From: RHLJ01 sp040222455
GTDB lineage: Bacteria > Bacteroidota > Rhodothermia > Balneolales > Balneolaceae
DNA length: 64,000 bases
Assembly: GCA_040222455.1 (NCBI GenBank)
Contig: JAVKDD010000027.1
Location: forward strand, 124,001 to 188,000
Reading direction: 5' to 3'
Shown in pieces: positions 27,853-37,510 of the stretch. The notes below the pieces were generated by a model that had not been told where the DNA came from, did not search any database, and worked only from the letters and a program-made list of their open reading frames with translations. The stretch's first letter is position 1. Every line of letters begins with the position of its first letter. The translations under genes were made by a program, and so were the position numbers.

Positions 27853-30540
27853 ATGTTAGGAAAAAAAATATTTTCGCTTCTCTTTGTAAGCCTTGTTTTC
27901 TCATTATCTCTTCATGCACAATATGGCAAAATTAGAGGAATAATTACTGATGCAGAAACTGGCGAAACTATTATAGGGGGAAGTGTACTTATCGAAGGCA
28001 CCACAAAAGGTGCTGCTACAAATATTGATGGTGAATATATTATTCTTGCTGTATCACCGGGAACCGTTTCACTTAGAGTTTCTTATATCGGTTACAATAC
28101 TACTGTGATAAGTGATGTTCGAATCAATATCGACTTAACTACAGAGATCAATGTTCAATTAACGCCTCAAACATTAGAAGGAGAGGAAGTTTTAGTTATT
28201 GCACAAAGAGAACTCGTTAGAAAAGATGTAACTGCTAGTCTGTCTTCTGTTGGTGCTGATGAAATTGAAGCTATTCCTGTTGAAAACTTTAGTGAAGTTG
28301 TTGAATTACAAGCAGGTGTAGTAGACGGTCACTTTAGAGGTGGTAGAACTGGAGAAGTAGGTTATTGGGTTGATGGAGTTCCTGTAACCGATTCATTTGA
28401 TGGAAGTCTTTCAGCGGGGGTAGAAAATTCATCAGTTCAAGAAGTTCAGGTAGTTACTGGTGCTTTTAATGCTGAATACGGACAGGCAATGAGTGGTATT
28501 GTCAACATTGTTACAAAAGATGGTGGAGATGAATTTACTGGTAGTATTAATTCATTTTTGGGGGATTATGTTTCCAGCAGAAATGATTTATTTACTAATA
28601 TAGATGACGTTGATCCTATTGCTGTGCAGAATTTAGAAGCAAGCTTTGGTGGACCCATCATTAAAGAAAAACTGTCATTTTTTAGTTCGGTAAGATACTT
28701 TAGTAATGATGGATGGTTTTATGGGCAACAAGTTTTTGATAGAAATGATGTTGGAGTAAATCAATTAGGTCAAATTGGATTACTTGATACCTTAGGTTCA
28801 GGAGATAATTCAATTGTAGAAATGAATCCCTATCAAAAAATAAATGGTCAATTAAAACTTACCTGGAATATTGCAAAAGGGGTTAAGCTGGCTGTTAATG
28901 GGATAGTTGGAACGGATGAAGGAAAAAGTGGATATGATCACTCTAATAAGTTTATGCCCGATTTCGCAAGAGATGAATTTACCTTAAATCGTAGTTTCTA
29001 TGCTAAAATAACTCATTTACTATCCAATACTACTTTTTATGATTTTAGCATTTCAAACAGCTACAAGAAATTCGAGTCATACGTATTTGAAGATCCATTT
29101 GATGATCGGTACTTACCCAATGAATACGCAGGAATTCGTGCCAGTAATGTAATCTCAAATTTCAAAATTGGTGGTACTGATAATGGTAGATATGAAAGAG
29201 AAACTGATACCTATATTGCTAAATTGGATATAACGAGTCAGGTAAATAATCAAAACCAGGTTAAGCTTGGTGTTGAATATCGGTTCCATAACCTTAAACA
29301 AAAAGCATTTACCTCTATTGTAATTGATGAAAATAGTGGAGTTGTTGGACTTTTTGATGATGGTTCTTATGATGTAGAACCAATTGAGTTTTCAGGGTAT
29401 ATTCAAGATAAAGTTGAAGTAGGAAACCTTATTATTAACGCTGGTTTACGTTTCGACTACTTCGATGCGAAATTTCATGTTTTTACTGATCCAAGGGATC
29501 CTTCAGTTGTTTTTGCTGAGCAACGTCCCGCTGATTTAAGCCAAGTTTTTCAGGATTCAGAATCAAGTTTCAAAATAAGTCCTCGTTTAGGAATAGCTTT
29601 CCCCGTTTCAGAAAATGGTGTAGTTCATTTCTCATATGGACACTTTTTTCAAATACCTAACTTTTCTCTGTTGTATCAGAATCCATATTTTAGATTGAAT
29701 AGTGGGGGATCCGGTTTAATTGGATTGCTTGGTAATGCGAATCTCGAACCTCAAAAAACTGTAAATGGAGAATTGGGTTTTAAGCAAGAGTTAACACCTC
29801 GTTCTGCGATTGAAATCACTGCTTTTTTTAGAGATATAAGAAACCTTGCAGGTACAGCTACCGATGCAATTTCGATTCAGGGAACATCAGCACGGTATGG
29901 TATTATTACAAATTCTGATTTCGGGTTTATCAAAGGAATGGTGCTTGCCTATGATCAAAGTTTTGGGAAAAATATTTTTATGACGGCTGATTATACATTC
30001 CAGATTGCTCAGGGTAATTCATCTGATCCAAGTCAGGCATATAACGCGGCAGCAGCAAAAGGTCAGCTTGAAAAAATTATTGTACCCTTAAATTGGGATC
30101 AACTTCATACAATAAATGTAACAGGATCTTACCGTACTAGTACGGGTTGGGGTGCAGGTGTAATATTTTCTGCGGGTTCAGGTTTCCCTTACACTCCAGA
30201 TTTCTCTAGTGTTACAACAGGTATCGCACCACCATCTGAAATTTCACTTAATAGTTCTCGCAGACCTTTTATATCTAACCTTGATTTGAACGTAACAAAA
30301 GATATCAAAGTAAATGATAGACAGAGTATTCAAATTTATGCTAAGATTGATAATGTGTTAGATAAGGGTAACGAACGAGGTATTTTTGGTGATACAGGAA
30401 GAGCTACCTATTCATTATATAAAAATGAAGATGCTAAAACCTTTGTTGGCGATCCATTTTACTTAGATCAAAACTATACACGACCAGATTTTTACAATGA
30501 GCCAAGAAGAATGGTTCTTGGATTCAGATATAGATTTTAA
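27853..30540 (+). CDS. TonB-dependent outer-membrane receptor, probable maltodextrin importer
   Basis: 895 residues: signal peptide ending near LHAQ (residue 23), a carboxypeptidase-regulatory-like domain (about 24-110, IRGIITDAETGETIIGGSV), plug domain (about 120-225, with AGVVDG, GGRTGEVGYWVDGVPV and NAEYGQAMSGIVNIVTK), and a barrel to the C-terminal phenylalanine (MVLGFRYRF). The family takes large ligands through the outer membrane using TonB energy. It lacks the SusC-specific long form (about 1000 residues), and no SusD partner follows. The genes downstream encode amylases and a sugar symporter, so starch-derived oligosaccharides are the likely substrates. Two cre-like operators precede it. 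Confidence 0.88.
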   Translation: MLGKKIFSLLFVSLVFSLSLHAQYGKIRGIITDAETGETIIGGSVLIEGTTKGAATNIDGEYIILAVSPGTVSLRVSYIGYNTTVISDVRINIDLTTEINVQLTPQTLEGEEVLVIAQRELVRKDVTASLSSVGADEIEAIPVENFSEVVELQAGVVDGHFRGGRTGEVGYWVDGVPVTDSFDGSLSAGVENSSVQEVQVVTGAFNAEYGQAMSGIVNIVTKDGGDEFTGSINSFLGDYVSSRNDLFTNIDDVDPIAVQNLEASFGGPIIKEKLSFFSSVRYFSNDGWFYGQQVFDRNDVGVNQLGQIGLLDTLGSGDNSIVEMNPYQKINGQLKLTWNIAKGVKLAVNGIVGTDEGKSGYDHSNKFMPDFARDEFTLNRSFYAKITHLLSNTTFYDFSISNSYKKFESYVFEDPFDDRYLPNEYAGIRASNVISNFKIGGTDNGRYERETDTYIAKLDITSQVNNQNQVKLGVEYRFHNLKQKAFTSIVIDENSGVVGLFDDGSYDVEPIEFSGYIQDKVEVGNLIINAGLRFDYFDAKFHVFTDPRDPSVVFAEQRPADLSQVFQDSESSFKISPRLGIAFPVSENGVVHFSYGHFFQIPNFSLLYQNPYFRLNSGGSGLIGLLGNANLEPQKTVNGELGFKQELTPRSAIEITAFFRDIRNLAGTATDAISIQGTSARYGIITNSDFGFIKGMVLAYDQSFGKNIFMTADYTFQIAQGNSSDPSQAYNAAAAKGQLEKIIVPLNWDQLHTINVTGSYRTSTGWGAGVIFSAGSGFPYTPDFSSVTTGIAPPSEISLNSSRRPFISNLDLNVTKDIKVNDRQSIQIYAKIDNVLDKGNERGIFGDTGRATYSLYKNEDAKTFVGDPFYLDQNYTRPDFYNEPRRMVLGFRYRF

Positions 30541-30566
30541 AATTAATTTTAAACAGTAACCAAATC

Positions 30567-33500
30567 ATGATAATTAGAAAGCTTATTAGCGTATTTATAT
30601 TAGCGTTTTTAATGCAAAGCTATGTTCAAGCTCAACAAGCTAGTATCCCTGAGTTTCTAAGAAATCCTCAGTACAGATCAAGTAGAAACTATGAAAAAAG
30701 CTCTACTTCAGATGGTAATCGAGTATTAATCACATTTTTTAATAATGGGTTACTTGGTGGTGTTGGTGAAGCAAGAGGTGAATGGCCAAGGGGCTCTGAC
30801 GTAAACTATATTGGTGATGTTTCTCCGGTAATTGCTCTTGAAGTTCCTGTAGATACCAATAATGATGGTGTAGCTGATACTTTAATACAGCATACACTTA
30901 CTAATAGAGGACCAAGAGCAGGACAAGGTCCTAGACCTGGCGAAGTTGATTTCTGGGGATTTGAACCGATGGGAGGTTTTGCAAATAATGACGGTATAAA
31001 TGATCGTCCTGCAATAAGCACAGACCCTGATACATGGCCGGAAAGATGGCCAGATCAACCTAACTGGTTGGATGCATCAGGTAAACCCGAATGGAATGGT
31101 TTTTTTGGGAGAGATATTTTTAATGCAGATTTCGAAACCTATTTCTGGACGGATGACCATAATGATAGGTTTATGCAAGATAGGCATGATTTTTTGCCAG
31201 ATTCAACGGATCAAACCCGAAATGGACAAGGACTGGCAATGAGTGTAAGAGGATTACAATGGAGTCAGTTTCTAGCTCAAGATGCAATGTTCTATATCTA
31301 TGAGTTAACGAATACAAGTACAACTACTTATCCCAGAGTTTCTGTTGGCCTTGCAGTAGGTACAGCTGCTGGAGAAAGTGGTGTAAGTGGAAGTGGAGAT
31401 ACACAAGATGACTTGGCCTTTTTTGATCAGGCAAATAGAATTGTTTACTCATGGGATGCAGATGGAACAAATGCAGACGGAAACGATGTAGGTTATGTTG
31501 GTTATGCCTTTATGGAGAGTCCAGGTGATCCAAATGATGGAATTGATAATGATGGCGATGGGGACCCTTTAATATTAAATGTTGAAGGATTTCCCTACGT
31601 AGATCCCGCATTAGCAGGTATTCATAATACATTCGTTAGATCTGATTTTGATGATAGAGTAATAAGTGCAGGAGATCCTATAATAACTATTGATCTTCAA
31701 ACTGGAGAAAGGTCTTCTGTGATTATGCCAAATGGTCCTTTAACAGTAGTTTCTCAGGGTATTGAATATAACCTGACACCAGGTATGACTTTGATTGAGT
31801 CTAAGAAAACAATTCAAAACAGAAATGATTTAGTAACAGTAACTGAGAAAGACTTAATCGATCAGGATTTAGATGGATTGATAGATGAAGATATACGACT
31901 ACATTTTGAGAGAAGACAGCAGTCTATTACTGGTGAGATTATTACACTTCCTGCTCTTAGGTATAAAAATTATGTAGGATTAGCTGAAGCAGTTGGTAAT
32001 GGCGTACCTACAACTCAGGATTCAATTGATTATGGTTTCAAGAATTTAATGATTGATGAAGCAGGAGATGATGGAATTGATAATGATGGTGATTGGGATC
32101 CGATTACAAATGATGTTGGAGCCGATGGTAGAGCAGGTACTGGAGATACTGGTGAAGGTGATGGAAGGCCAACAAATGGAGAGCCTAACTTCGATAGCTT
32201 AGATAAAGACGAGACTGATCAGGTTGGGTTATCAAGCTTTTATTATTTTACACCGCCTGGTGCTGTTGTATTAAGTAACGATGCTACTGTTTGGAGTGCA
32301 ATGTCACCTGGTTTTTTCACTCCAAACGAACAACTATCTACAGATCAGGCTGCCGGTGGAGTAGATGGTGACTTTATTTTTAGTTCAGGATATTTCCGGT
32401 TAGAACCAGGTCAAACTCTTAGATTTTCTTTAGCGCTGGTTTTTGGAGAAGACTTGGCAAACATTACAAACAATGTTAAGACCATTCAGGAAATTTATGA
32501 TAGAAACTATAGTTTTGCTCGCCCCCCTGAAAAGCCAACGTTAAAAGCAGCAGTTGGAGATGAAAAAGTTACCTTATATTGGAACAGTGTTTCTGAGGAA
32601 AGCGAAGATCCAATATTAGGTAAAGATTTTGAAGGATATAAAATCTTTAAAAGCACAGATCCAAACTTTCTAGATCCTGATAGGATTACAGATGCCTTTG
32701 GTAATGATGCTCTACTTAAACCATATGCTCAATTCGATTTAGACAATGAAATAAAAGGCTTATGGCAAGCAAGTGAAGACACCTCTGCTGGAAATCAAAA
32801 CCCTTCCTATGTATACAACCCTGATTTAGCAGATAGAGTTAGAGGAGTTCCGTTTTATTTAGGAGATGATACAGGTTTAGCACATTCATTTGTAGATACA
32901 AATGTTGTGAACGGACAAAAATACTACTACGCACTAGTTAGCTATGACCGAGGAAGTGTAGATTTCTTTCCTGCTGAAAATAATTTTTCCGTTACGGTGA
33001 GAGAAGATGGATCTGTAATTACGGATATAAACGTAGTGGAAGTGGAGCCAAATACAACAGTACTCGGATATGAGGCTGGCGCAGTTGCAGGCAATATTGA
33101 ACAAGCATCTGGAAATGCAACAGGTGAGGTTTATGTCGAAGTATTGGACCCATTATTTTTAGGAGACAATACAGAATACGAGATTACATTTGATGGCGAA
33201 GATCTTGCATCTACAACCTATTCTGTTACAGCAGACGGCAGTCTTATACTTCAAGATGCCCCAATACTCGCATCGGAGTCTAATATTTTTGATGGTATGC
33301 GTATCGCATTTCAAAATGACTTAAACCGTGTAAATACAGATATGTCATCGTGGAATAATCCTGATGGAAAAATTGAAGTATTAGTAAGGGAAGGAGTTTT
33401 AAGTAATAGTCCTTTCTGGCAGTTTACGGGTATCAAGGCTCCCTATGATTATGAAATCATTTTTTCAGATGAAATTATTGCTACCTCGCTCGATACGGTG

Positions 33501-34184
33501 AATGGGACAGGATTTGCACCCAAAAATACCCCTTCAGATTCTACTTACTTTAAGGTAAGAAACGCTACAAATGGGGTAGATGTACCCTTTGCGTTTGATC
33601 AAACACAAGGCACCGTAGATGGAAAATTAGGAGACCGTGAGTTCATTTATATATATGATACTTTTGGAGATTCACTAAATGTTACTTACGAATTTAGAAT
33701 CAGATATGAAAATGTAATTGGAGCTGGTAGAGTACCAACGGGTGATTTACCAGAACCAGGAGATATTTATACAATTAGTACCTACAAATCTTTTAGGTCA
33801 AACGATACTTTTAGATATACAACCTCATCCTCTAGTGTTGATGACGATGTGGCTAAATCTCAATTAGATGAAGTTAGAGTAGTTCCAAATCCATATGTAG
33901 CAGCAGCAAGTTGGGAAGGTAAATTACCACCAACAATTACAAGCGGTAGAGGAGAAAGGAAAATACAGTTCCAAAATGTTCCTGCAAATTCTATCATTCG
34001 AATTTTTAGTGTTCGTGGCGATCTAATCAAAGAACTTAGACATGAAAGTAGTATTGACAGAGGTTTTGTTGATTGGGATTTAAGAACAAGAGAAAACCTA
34101 GAAGTGGCATATGGTGTTTACTACTACCACTTAGAAGCACCTGGTGTAGGTGTAAAAACTGGAAAAATTGCACTTATTAAGTAA
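30567..34184 (+). CDS. Large exported surface protein with calcium-type repeats and a T9SS-like tail
   Basis: 1205 residues with a signal peptide (ending near VQAQQ). Aspartate-rich loops resembling thrombospondin type 3 calcium motifs occur at several points (VDTNNDGVAD, DGIDNDGDGDP near 330, DLDGLIDED, DGIDNDGDWDP near 505). A fibronectin-III-like segment begins near residue 652 (PPEKPTLKAAVGDEKVTLYWN). The C-terminus (VRVVPNPYVAAASWE, then GVYYYHLEAPG and KTGKIALIK) has the shape of a T9SS/FlgD-like sorting domain. No catalytic domain is recognised. It lies between the receptor and the PorV-like gene (6 bases before the latter), so it may be a surface partner of the receptor in place of SusD. 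Confidence 0.75.
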   Translation: MIIRKLISVFILAFLMQSYVQAQQASIPEFLRNPQYRSSRNYEKSSTSDGNRVLITFFNNGLLGGVGEARGEWPRGSDVNYIGDVSPVIALEVPVDTNNDGVADTLIQHTLTNRGPRAGQGPRPGEVDFWGFEPMGGFANNDGINDRPAISTDPDTWPERWPDQPNWLDASGKPEWNGFFGRDIFNADFETYFWTDDHNDRFMQDRHDFLPDSTDQTRNGQGLAMSVRGLQWSQFLAQDAMFYIYELTNTSTTTYPRVSVGLAVGTAAGESGVSGSGDTQDDLAFFDQANRIVYSWDADGTNADGNDVGYVGYAFMESPGDPNDGIDNDGDGDPLILNVEGFPYVDPALAGIHNTFVRSDFDDRVISAGDPIITIDLQTGERSSVIMPNGPLTVVSQGIEYNLTPGMTLIESKKTIQNRNDLVTVTEKDLIDQDLDGLIDEDIRLHFERRQQSITGEIITLPALRYKNYVGLAEAVGNGVPTTQDSIDYGFKNLMIDEAGDDGIDNDGDWDPITNDVGADGRAGTGDTGEGDGRPTNGEPNFDSLDKDETDQVGLSSFYYFTPPGAVVLSNDATVWSAMSPGFFTPNEQLSTDQAAGGVDGDFIFSSGYFRLEPGQTLRFSLALVFGEDLANITNNVKTIQEIYDRNYSFARPPEKPTLKAAVGDEKVTLYWNSVSEESEDPILGKDFEGYKIFKSTDPNFLDPDRITDAFGNDALLKPYAQFDLDNEIKGLWQASEDTSAGNQNPSYVYNPDLADRVRGVPFYLGDDTGLAHSFVDTNVVNGQKYYYALVSYDRGSVDFFPAENNFSVTVREDGSVITDINVVEVEPNTTVLGYEAGAVAGNIEQASGNATGEVYVEVLDPLFLGDNTEYEITFDGEDLASTTYSVTADGSLILQDAPILASESNIFDGMRIAFQNDLNRVNTDMSSWNNPDGKIEVLVREGVLSNSPFWQFTGIKAPYDYEIIFSDEIIATSLDTVNGTGFAPKNTPSDSTYFKVRNATNGVDVPFAFDQTQGTVDGKLGDREFIYIYDTFGDSLNVTYEFRIRYENVIGAGRVPTGDLPEPGDIYTISTYKSFRSNDTFRYTTSSSSVDDDVAKSQLDEVRVVPNPYVAAASWEGKLPPTITSGRGERKIQFQNVPANSIIRIFSVRGDLIKELRHESSIDRGFVDWDLRTRENLEVAYGVYYYHLEAPGVGVKTGKIALIK

Positions 34185-34190
34185 GAAACT

Positions 34191-35207
34191 ATGAAATCGA
34201 AGATAAAATTTTTGAGCTTAAGCCTTCTTTTGATCTTTTCATACCAGGTTAATGCACAAGATAAAGTTGGAAGTACTGCAGCGCAGTTCTTAGGAATAAC
34301 TGCAGGTGCAAGAGGTTCAGCTATGGGGAGTGCATATGTTGCGTTAAGTGATGATGCATCTGGAATGTTTTGGAACCCGGCAGGTCTTGCAAGAAGTCAG
34401 GGCAATAGCGTATCTTTTTCAAATATGAATTGGTACGTTGAAACTCAAATTCAAGATGCTTCTGTCGTTATTGATGGTGACTCTAAAGGAACGTTTGCTC
34501 TTTCTGTAAGAGCTTTAAATTATGGTGAAATAGATGTTACCACCATTGAACGACCAGAAGGTACCGGCGAAAGATTTACACCCAAAGATTTAACCATCGC
34601 TTTTTCTTATTCAAAGTTTATCACAGATAGATTTTCTTTAGGTGCGTCAACCAGATTTGTTCAACAAAAAATATGGAATGAATCTGCTACAGGTTTTGGA
34701 ATTGATTTAGGAATGGTATACCAAACCGATTTTAAAAACCTTAAAATAGGGATGTCTATTTTAAACTTTGGTACTGATATGAGTTTATCTGGCGATGATT
34801 TAAGAAGACCTATTGATATTGACGAAAGTATTGAGGGAAATAATGATAGACTTGAATCTTATTTAGGTGTAAAAGATTGGCCTATGCCCTTAGTTTTTAG
34901 AGTGGGTATTGCAATGGATTTAGTTGACCTTACCGATCATAAAGTAATTTTTGCACTAGATGCAAAACATCCAAACGATAATTCTGAAAGTATCGATGTT
35001 GGATTAGAATATGGATTCAACGACTTACTCTTTTTAAGAGGTGGATATCGAAGTTTATTTTCTTCTCAAACTGAAGACCAAAGTATGACAGCAGGTTTCG
35101 GTTTGAAATATGATATAAATGGGGTTATTGCAAATTTGGGAGCTGCGTATATGACCCACGAGTATTTGGATAATCCACTGTTATGGACGTTACAAATAGA
35201 ATTTTAA
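34191..35207 (+). CDS. PorV/PorQ-family outer-membrane protein
   Basis: 338 residues. A signal peptide ending near VNAQ is followed by the family signature GITAGARGSAMGSAYVALSD and MFWNPAGLARSQG (residues about 36-70), then a FadL-like beta barrel to a terminal IEF. PorV is the T9SS component that carries cargo to the attachment complex after C-terminal signal recognition; paralogs often sit next to particular cargo genes. Here the gene is followed 49 bases later by a T9SS-tailed protein and preceded by another, which suggests a dedicated shuttle for the starch locus. Which of the secretion and barrel functions it serves cannot be decided from sequence. Confidence 0.85.
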   Translation: MKSKIKFLSLSLLLIFSYQVNAQDKVGSTAAQFLGITAGARGSAMGSAYVALSDDASGMFWNPAGLARSQGNSVSFSNMNWYVETQIQDASVVIDGDSKGTFALSVRALNYGEIDVTTIERPEGTGERFTPKDLTIAFSYSKFITDRFSLGASTRFVQQKIWNESATGFGIDLGMVYQTDFKNLKIGMSILNFGTDMSLSGDDLRRPIDIDESIEGNNDRLESYLGVKDWPMPLVFRVGIAMDLVDLTDHKVIFALDAKHPNDNSESIDVGLEYGFNDLLFLRGGYRSLFSSQTEDQSMTAGFGLKYDINGVIANLGAAYMTHEYLDNPLLWTLQIEF

Positions 35208-35256
35208 CAAATCCTGCATTATGCAGAAAACAAACACAAATAAAAAAGGAGCAAAT

Positions 35257-37440
35257 ATGAATAAGGTTACAACCTTACTCGGTGCTATTCTTGTTACCCT
35301 TGTAGGCGTAACAAGTATTCAAGCACAAGATGTGATATCTATTAGCGCTGCACGAGATAGCGTTGATGGAGCTGTTGTTACAGTTAAAGGTATTGCAATT
35401 ACACCAAGTTTAGAATCAGGTTCAAGAACCTCATTCTTTATTCAACAAGATGGTGTTGGTATTAATATTTTTGATTTTGGAACACCAGCAAAAATCGTTG
35501 AAGTAGGAGATAGCGTTATGGTTACTGGTGAAGTTGATTCATTTAATAACCTGAAGGAAATTGTAGTTTCAGATGTAACAACTGACATAACTATTATTAA
35601 TTCAGATAATGAAGTACCCGCACCTCGAGTAATTACTTATCAAGAATTTATTGACGCAGGCTTACTTGCAACCGATACTTTAAAAATTCAAGGAAGTTTA
35701 GTTAGAGTAAATGGATTAACAACTGATCCAAGTGCATGGCCAGCTGATGCAGGTGCAAGTTCATCAAATGAATCTGCAACAGATGCAAATGATAGTACTT
35801 ACGCTATCAGATTGCTTGCTCAAACTGAAGCAATTGGAGTGACTCCACCAGCAGGAAAATTTGATATGATAGCAGTAGTTGGGACGTTTAATGGTGCTCA
35901 ACTTTCTCCAAGATTCGCAAGTGATATCATTGGTTACTATGATGTTACTTTCCAAGCTGATATGACCGGATTTATTGACTCAGCTGCTTTCGTGCCTGGT
36001 GTTGATTACGTTACGGTTTCAGGATCAATGAATGATTGGAGTACAACCGCAGATACATTAACTGATGTAGATGAAGATGGAATTTACAGCACAGTAATAA
36101 ACTTGGCTGGTGCTACAACATATAATTGGAAATTTGTTGTTAATGCTGGTCGTATTACTGGTGGCTACGAAGGTGGTGATAACAGAGTACTCGAAGTATC
36201 TAAAGATTCAGTTCTTGCACCTAGAGAGCCAGAACTTGATTATCCAGATTTAAATGATGCAACATTTGGCAAGGTACAGTTATTCTTCCAGGTTAATATG
36301 GAAGTTCAAATCCTTAATGGAAATTTTGATCCTACTAACCCAGATCATAATGTAGTAGTTGCCGGTGGTATGAATGGTTGGAGTACAACTGCATCACCAT
36401 TAACATTAGGCCAGGAAGAAGGAATCTACGAAACAACTATAATTTTTGATGATGCTGCTGTTCCACAAAGTTGGGAATATAAGTTTGTTCTAAACAACGG
36501 TGAAACCAATTGGGAAAGTGGTGATAATAAATCAATTGCAATTTCTGAATCTTCTAAGCAAGGTGATAGTTACATCGCAATAAATAATACTGGAGCTATT
36601 CCATATTTTGATGGGATTACACTAAATGACATCTTTGCTGTAGATACAGATGTAGTTTTTGAAGTAGATTTACGTCCAGCCTATTACTTCTTAGCAGATA
36701 GTTCTGAATTACCAGAAGATGTACAGGTACAAGGTCAGTCTGGAATAGCTACATCGATTGATTTTGTTGCTGCAAATGGTCCGCTAACCGCTGGAACTTG
36801 GGAAACCTGGGGAATAGGCTTAGCTGATGATCCTGACTTAGTACTAAATGACGAAGGTACAGATGGAGATGCAGTTGCAGGCGATAGTGTTTGGTCATTT
36901 ACAAGAAGCTTTAAAGCAGGTGCTGCTAATAAAGGTACCTTCAAATTTGGAATCAACGGTCTTGATAATGAAGCTGGTGTAGGTGCCGATCATAATATTA
37001 CTGTTACTGAAGATAGATTAAGCTTTATATATGGTGCTGTTGTAAGAGCAGACTCAGTATATGATGATCTATATGACGAATATATTCTTGCTACCGAATC
37101 TGGTCCAGTGGTAGTTAGAAGAGGCGGTTCAGCTGATAACGGAATCACTATTCCTAACGAAATAGATGAAACTCCGGGTAAATTTGAGCTAGAACAAAAT
37201 TATCCTAACCCATTTAACCCATCAACTAATATTAGTTTCAACCTTCCTATTAGTTCACAAGTAACACTTAAAGTGTATAATATTCTTGGACAAGAAGTTG
37301 CAACTTTAGTGAATGGAAAACTTGGATCAGGATTACATTCAGTAAGATTTGATGCAAGTGGGTTATCATCTGGTATGTATCTGTACAGAATCGAAGCAGG
37401 TTCATTTGTACAGAACAAAAAGATGATGCTTATCAAATAA
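35257..37440 (+). CDS. Carbohydrate-binding-like surface protein with T9SS tail
   Basis: 727 residues from the ATG at 35257, which starts a signal peptide (ending near SIQAQ) and has an AAAAGGAG-like ribosome site 5 bases upstream; the ATG at 35221 is less suitable. Domains: an OB-fold-like region (about 24-205), two Ig-like modules of the starch-binding/CBM48-like type (SGSMNDWSTTADTL near 255 and GGMNGWSTTASPL near 377, each with the conserved tryptophan and a later W-KFVV/YKFVL strand), a third sandwich near 470-620, and a T9SS tail (EQNYPNPFNPSTNI). No catalytic residues are recognised. It is probably an exposed starch-binding protein, by analogy with SusE/SusF, but its sequence is not that of those proteins. 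Confidence 0.8.
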   Translation: MNKVTTLLGAILVTLVGVTSIQAQDVISISAARDSVDGAVVTVKGIAITPSLESGSRTSFFIQQDGVGINIFDFGTPAKIVEVGDSVMVTGEVDSFNNLKEIVVSDVTTDITIINSDNEVPAPRVITYQEFIDAGLLATDTLKIQGSLVRVNGLTTDPSAWPADAGASSSNESATDANDSTYAIRLLAQTEAIGVTPPAGKFDMIAVVGTFNGAQLSPRFASDIIGYYDVTFQADMTGFIDSAAFVPGVDYVTVSGSMNDWSTTADTLTDVDEDGIYSTVINLAGATTYNWKFVVNAGRITGGYEGGDNRVLEVSKDSVLAPREPELDYPDLNDATFGKVQLFFQVNMEVQILNGNFDPTNPDHNVVVAGGMNGWSTTASPLTLGQEEGIYETTIIFDDAAVPQSWEYKFVLNNGETNWESGDNKSIAISESSKQGDSYIAINNTGAIPYFDGITLNDIFAVDTDVVFEVDLRPAYYFLADSSELPEDVQVQGQSGIATSIDFVAANGPLTAGTWETWGIGLADDPDLVLNDEGTDGDAVAGDSVWSFTRSFKAGAANKGTFKFGINGLDNEAGVGADHNITVTEDRLSFIYGAVVRADSVYDDLYDEYILATESGPVVVRRGGSADNGITIPNEIDETPGKFELEQNYPNPFNPSTNISFNLPISSQVTLKVYNILGQEVATLVNGKLGSGLHSVRFDASGLSSGMYLYRIEAGSFVQNKKMMLIK

Positions 37441-37464
37441 TTGATTACTAAATAAGTCTTTTCT

Positions 37465-37490
37465 CACAGGTACCTTGATCGGTACCTGTG
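37465..37490. promoter_or_regulatory. Perfect 10-bp hairpin upstream of the LacI-family gene
   Basis: CACAGGTACC, six bases, GGTACCTGTG: a strong perfect palindrome 24 bases after the stop of the binding-protein gene and 20 bases before the TTG used as the start of the regulator. No T-tract follows (TATTTAAAAA). It could be a partial terminator or RNA-processing hairpin that lowers downstream expression, or a DNA operator for the regulator. Confidence 0.55.
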
Positions 37491-37510
37491 TATTTAAAAA
37501 ACCACATCCA

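Noticed and set aside
29000..30540. Missing SusD gene hidden near the receptor
   Set aside because: No lipoprotein of SusD length or helical TPR-like pattern lies between the receptor and the amylases; all frames there are accounted for.
37475..37510. Upstream TTG as the start of the LacI-family protein
   Set aside because: It lies inside the hairpin and adds residues before the conserved LacI N-terminus, which begins naturally at the TTG at 37511.
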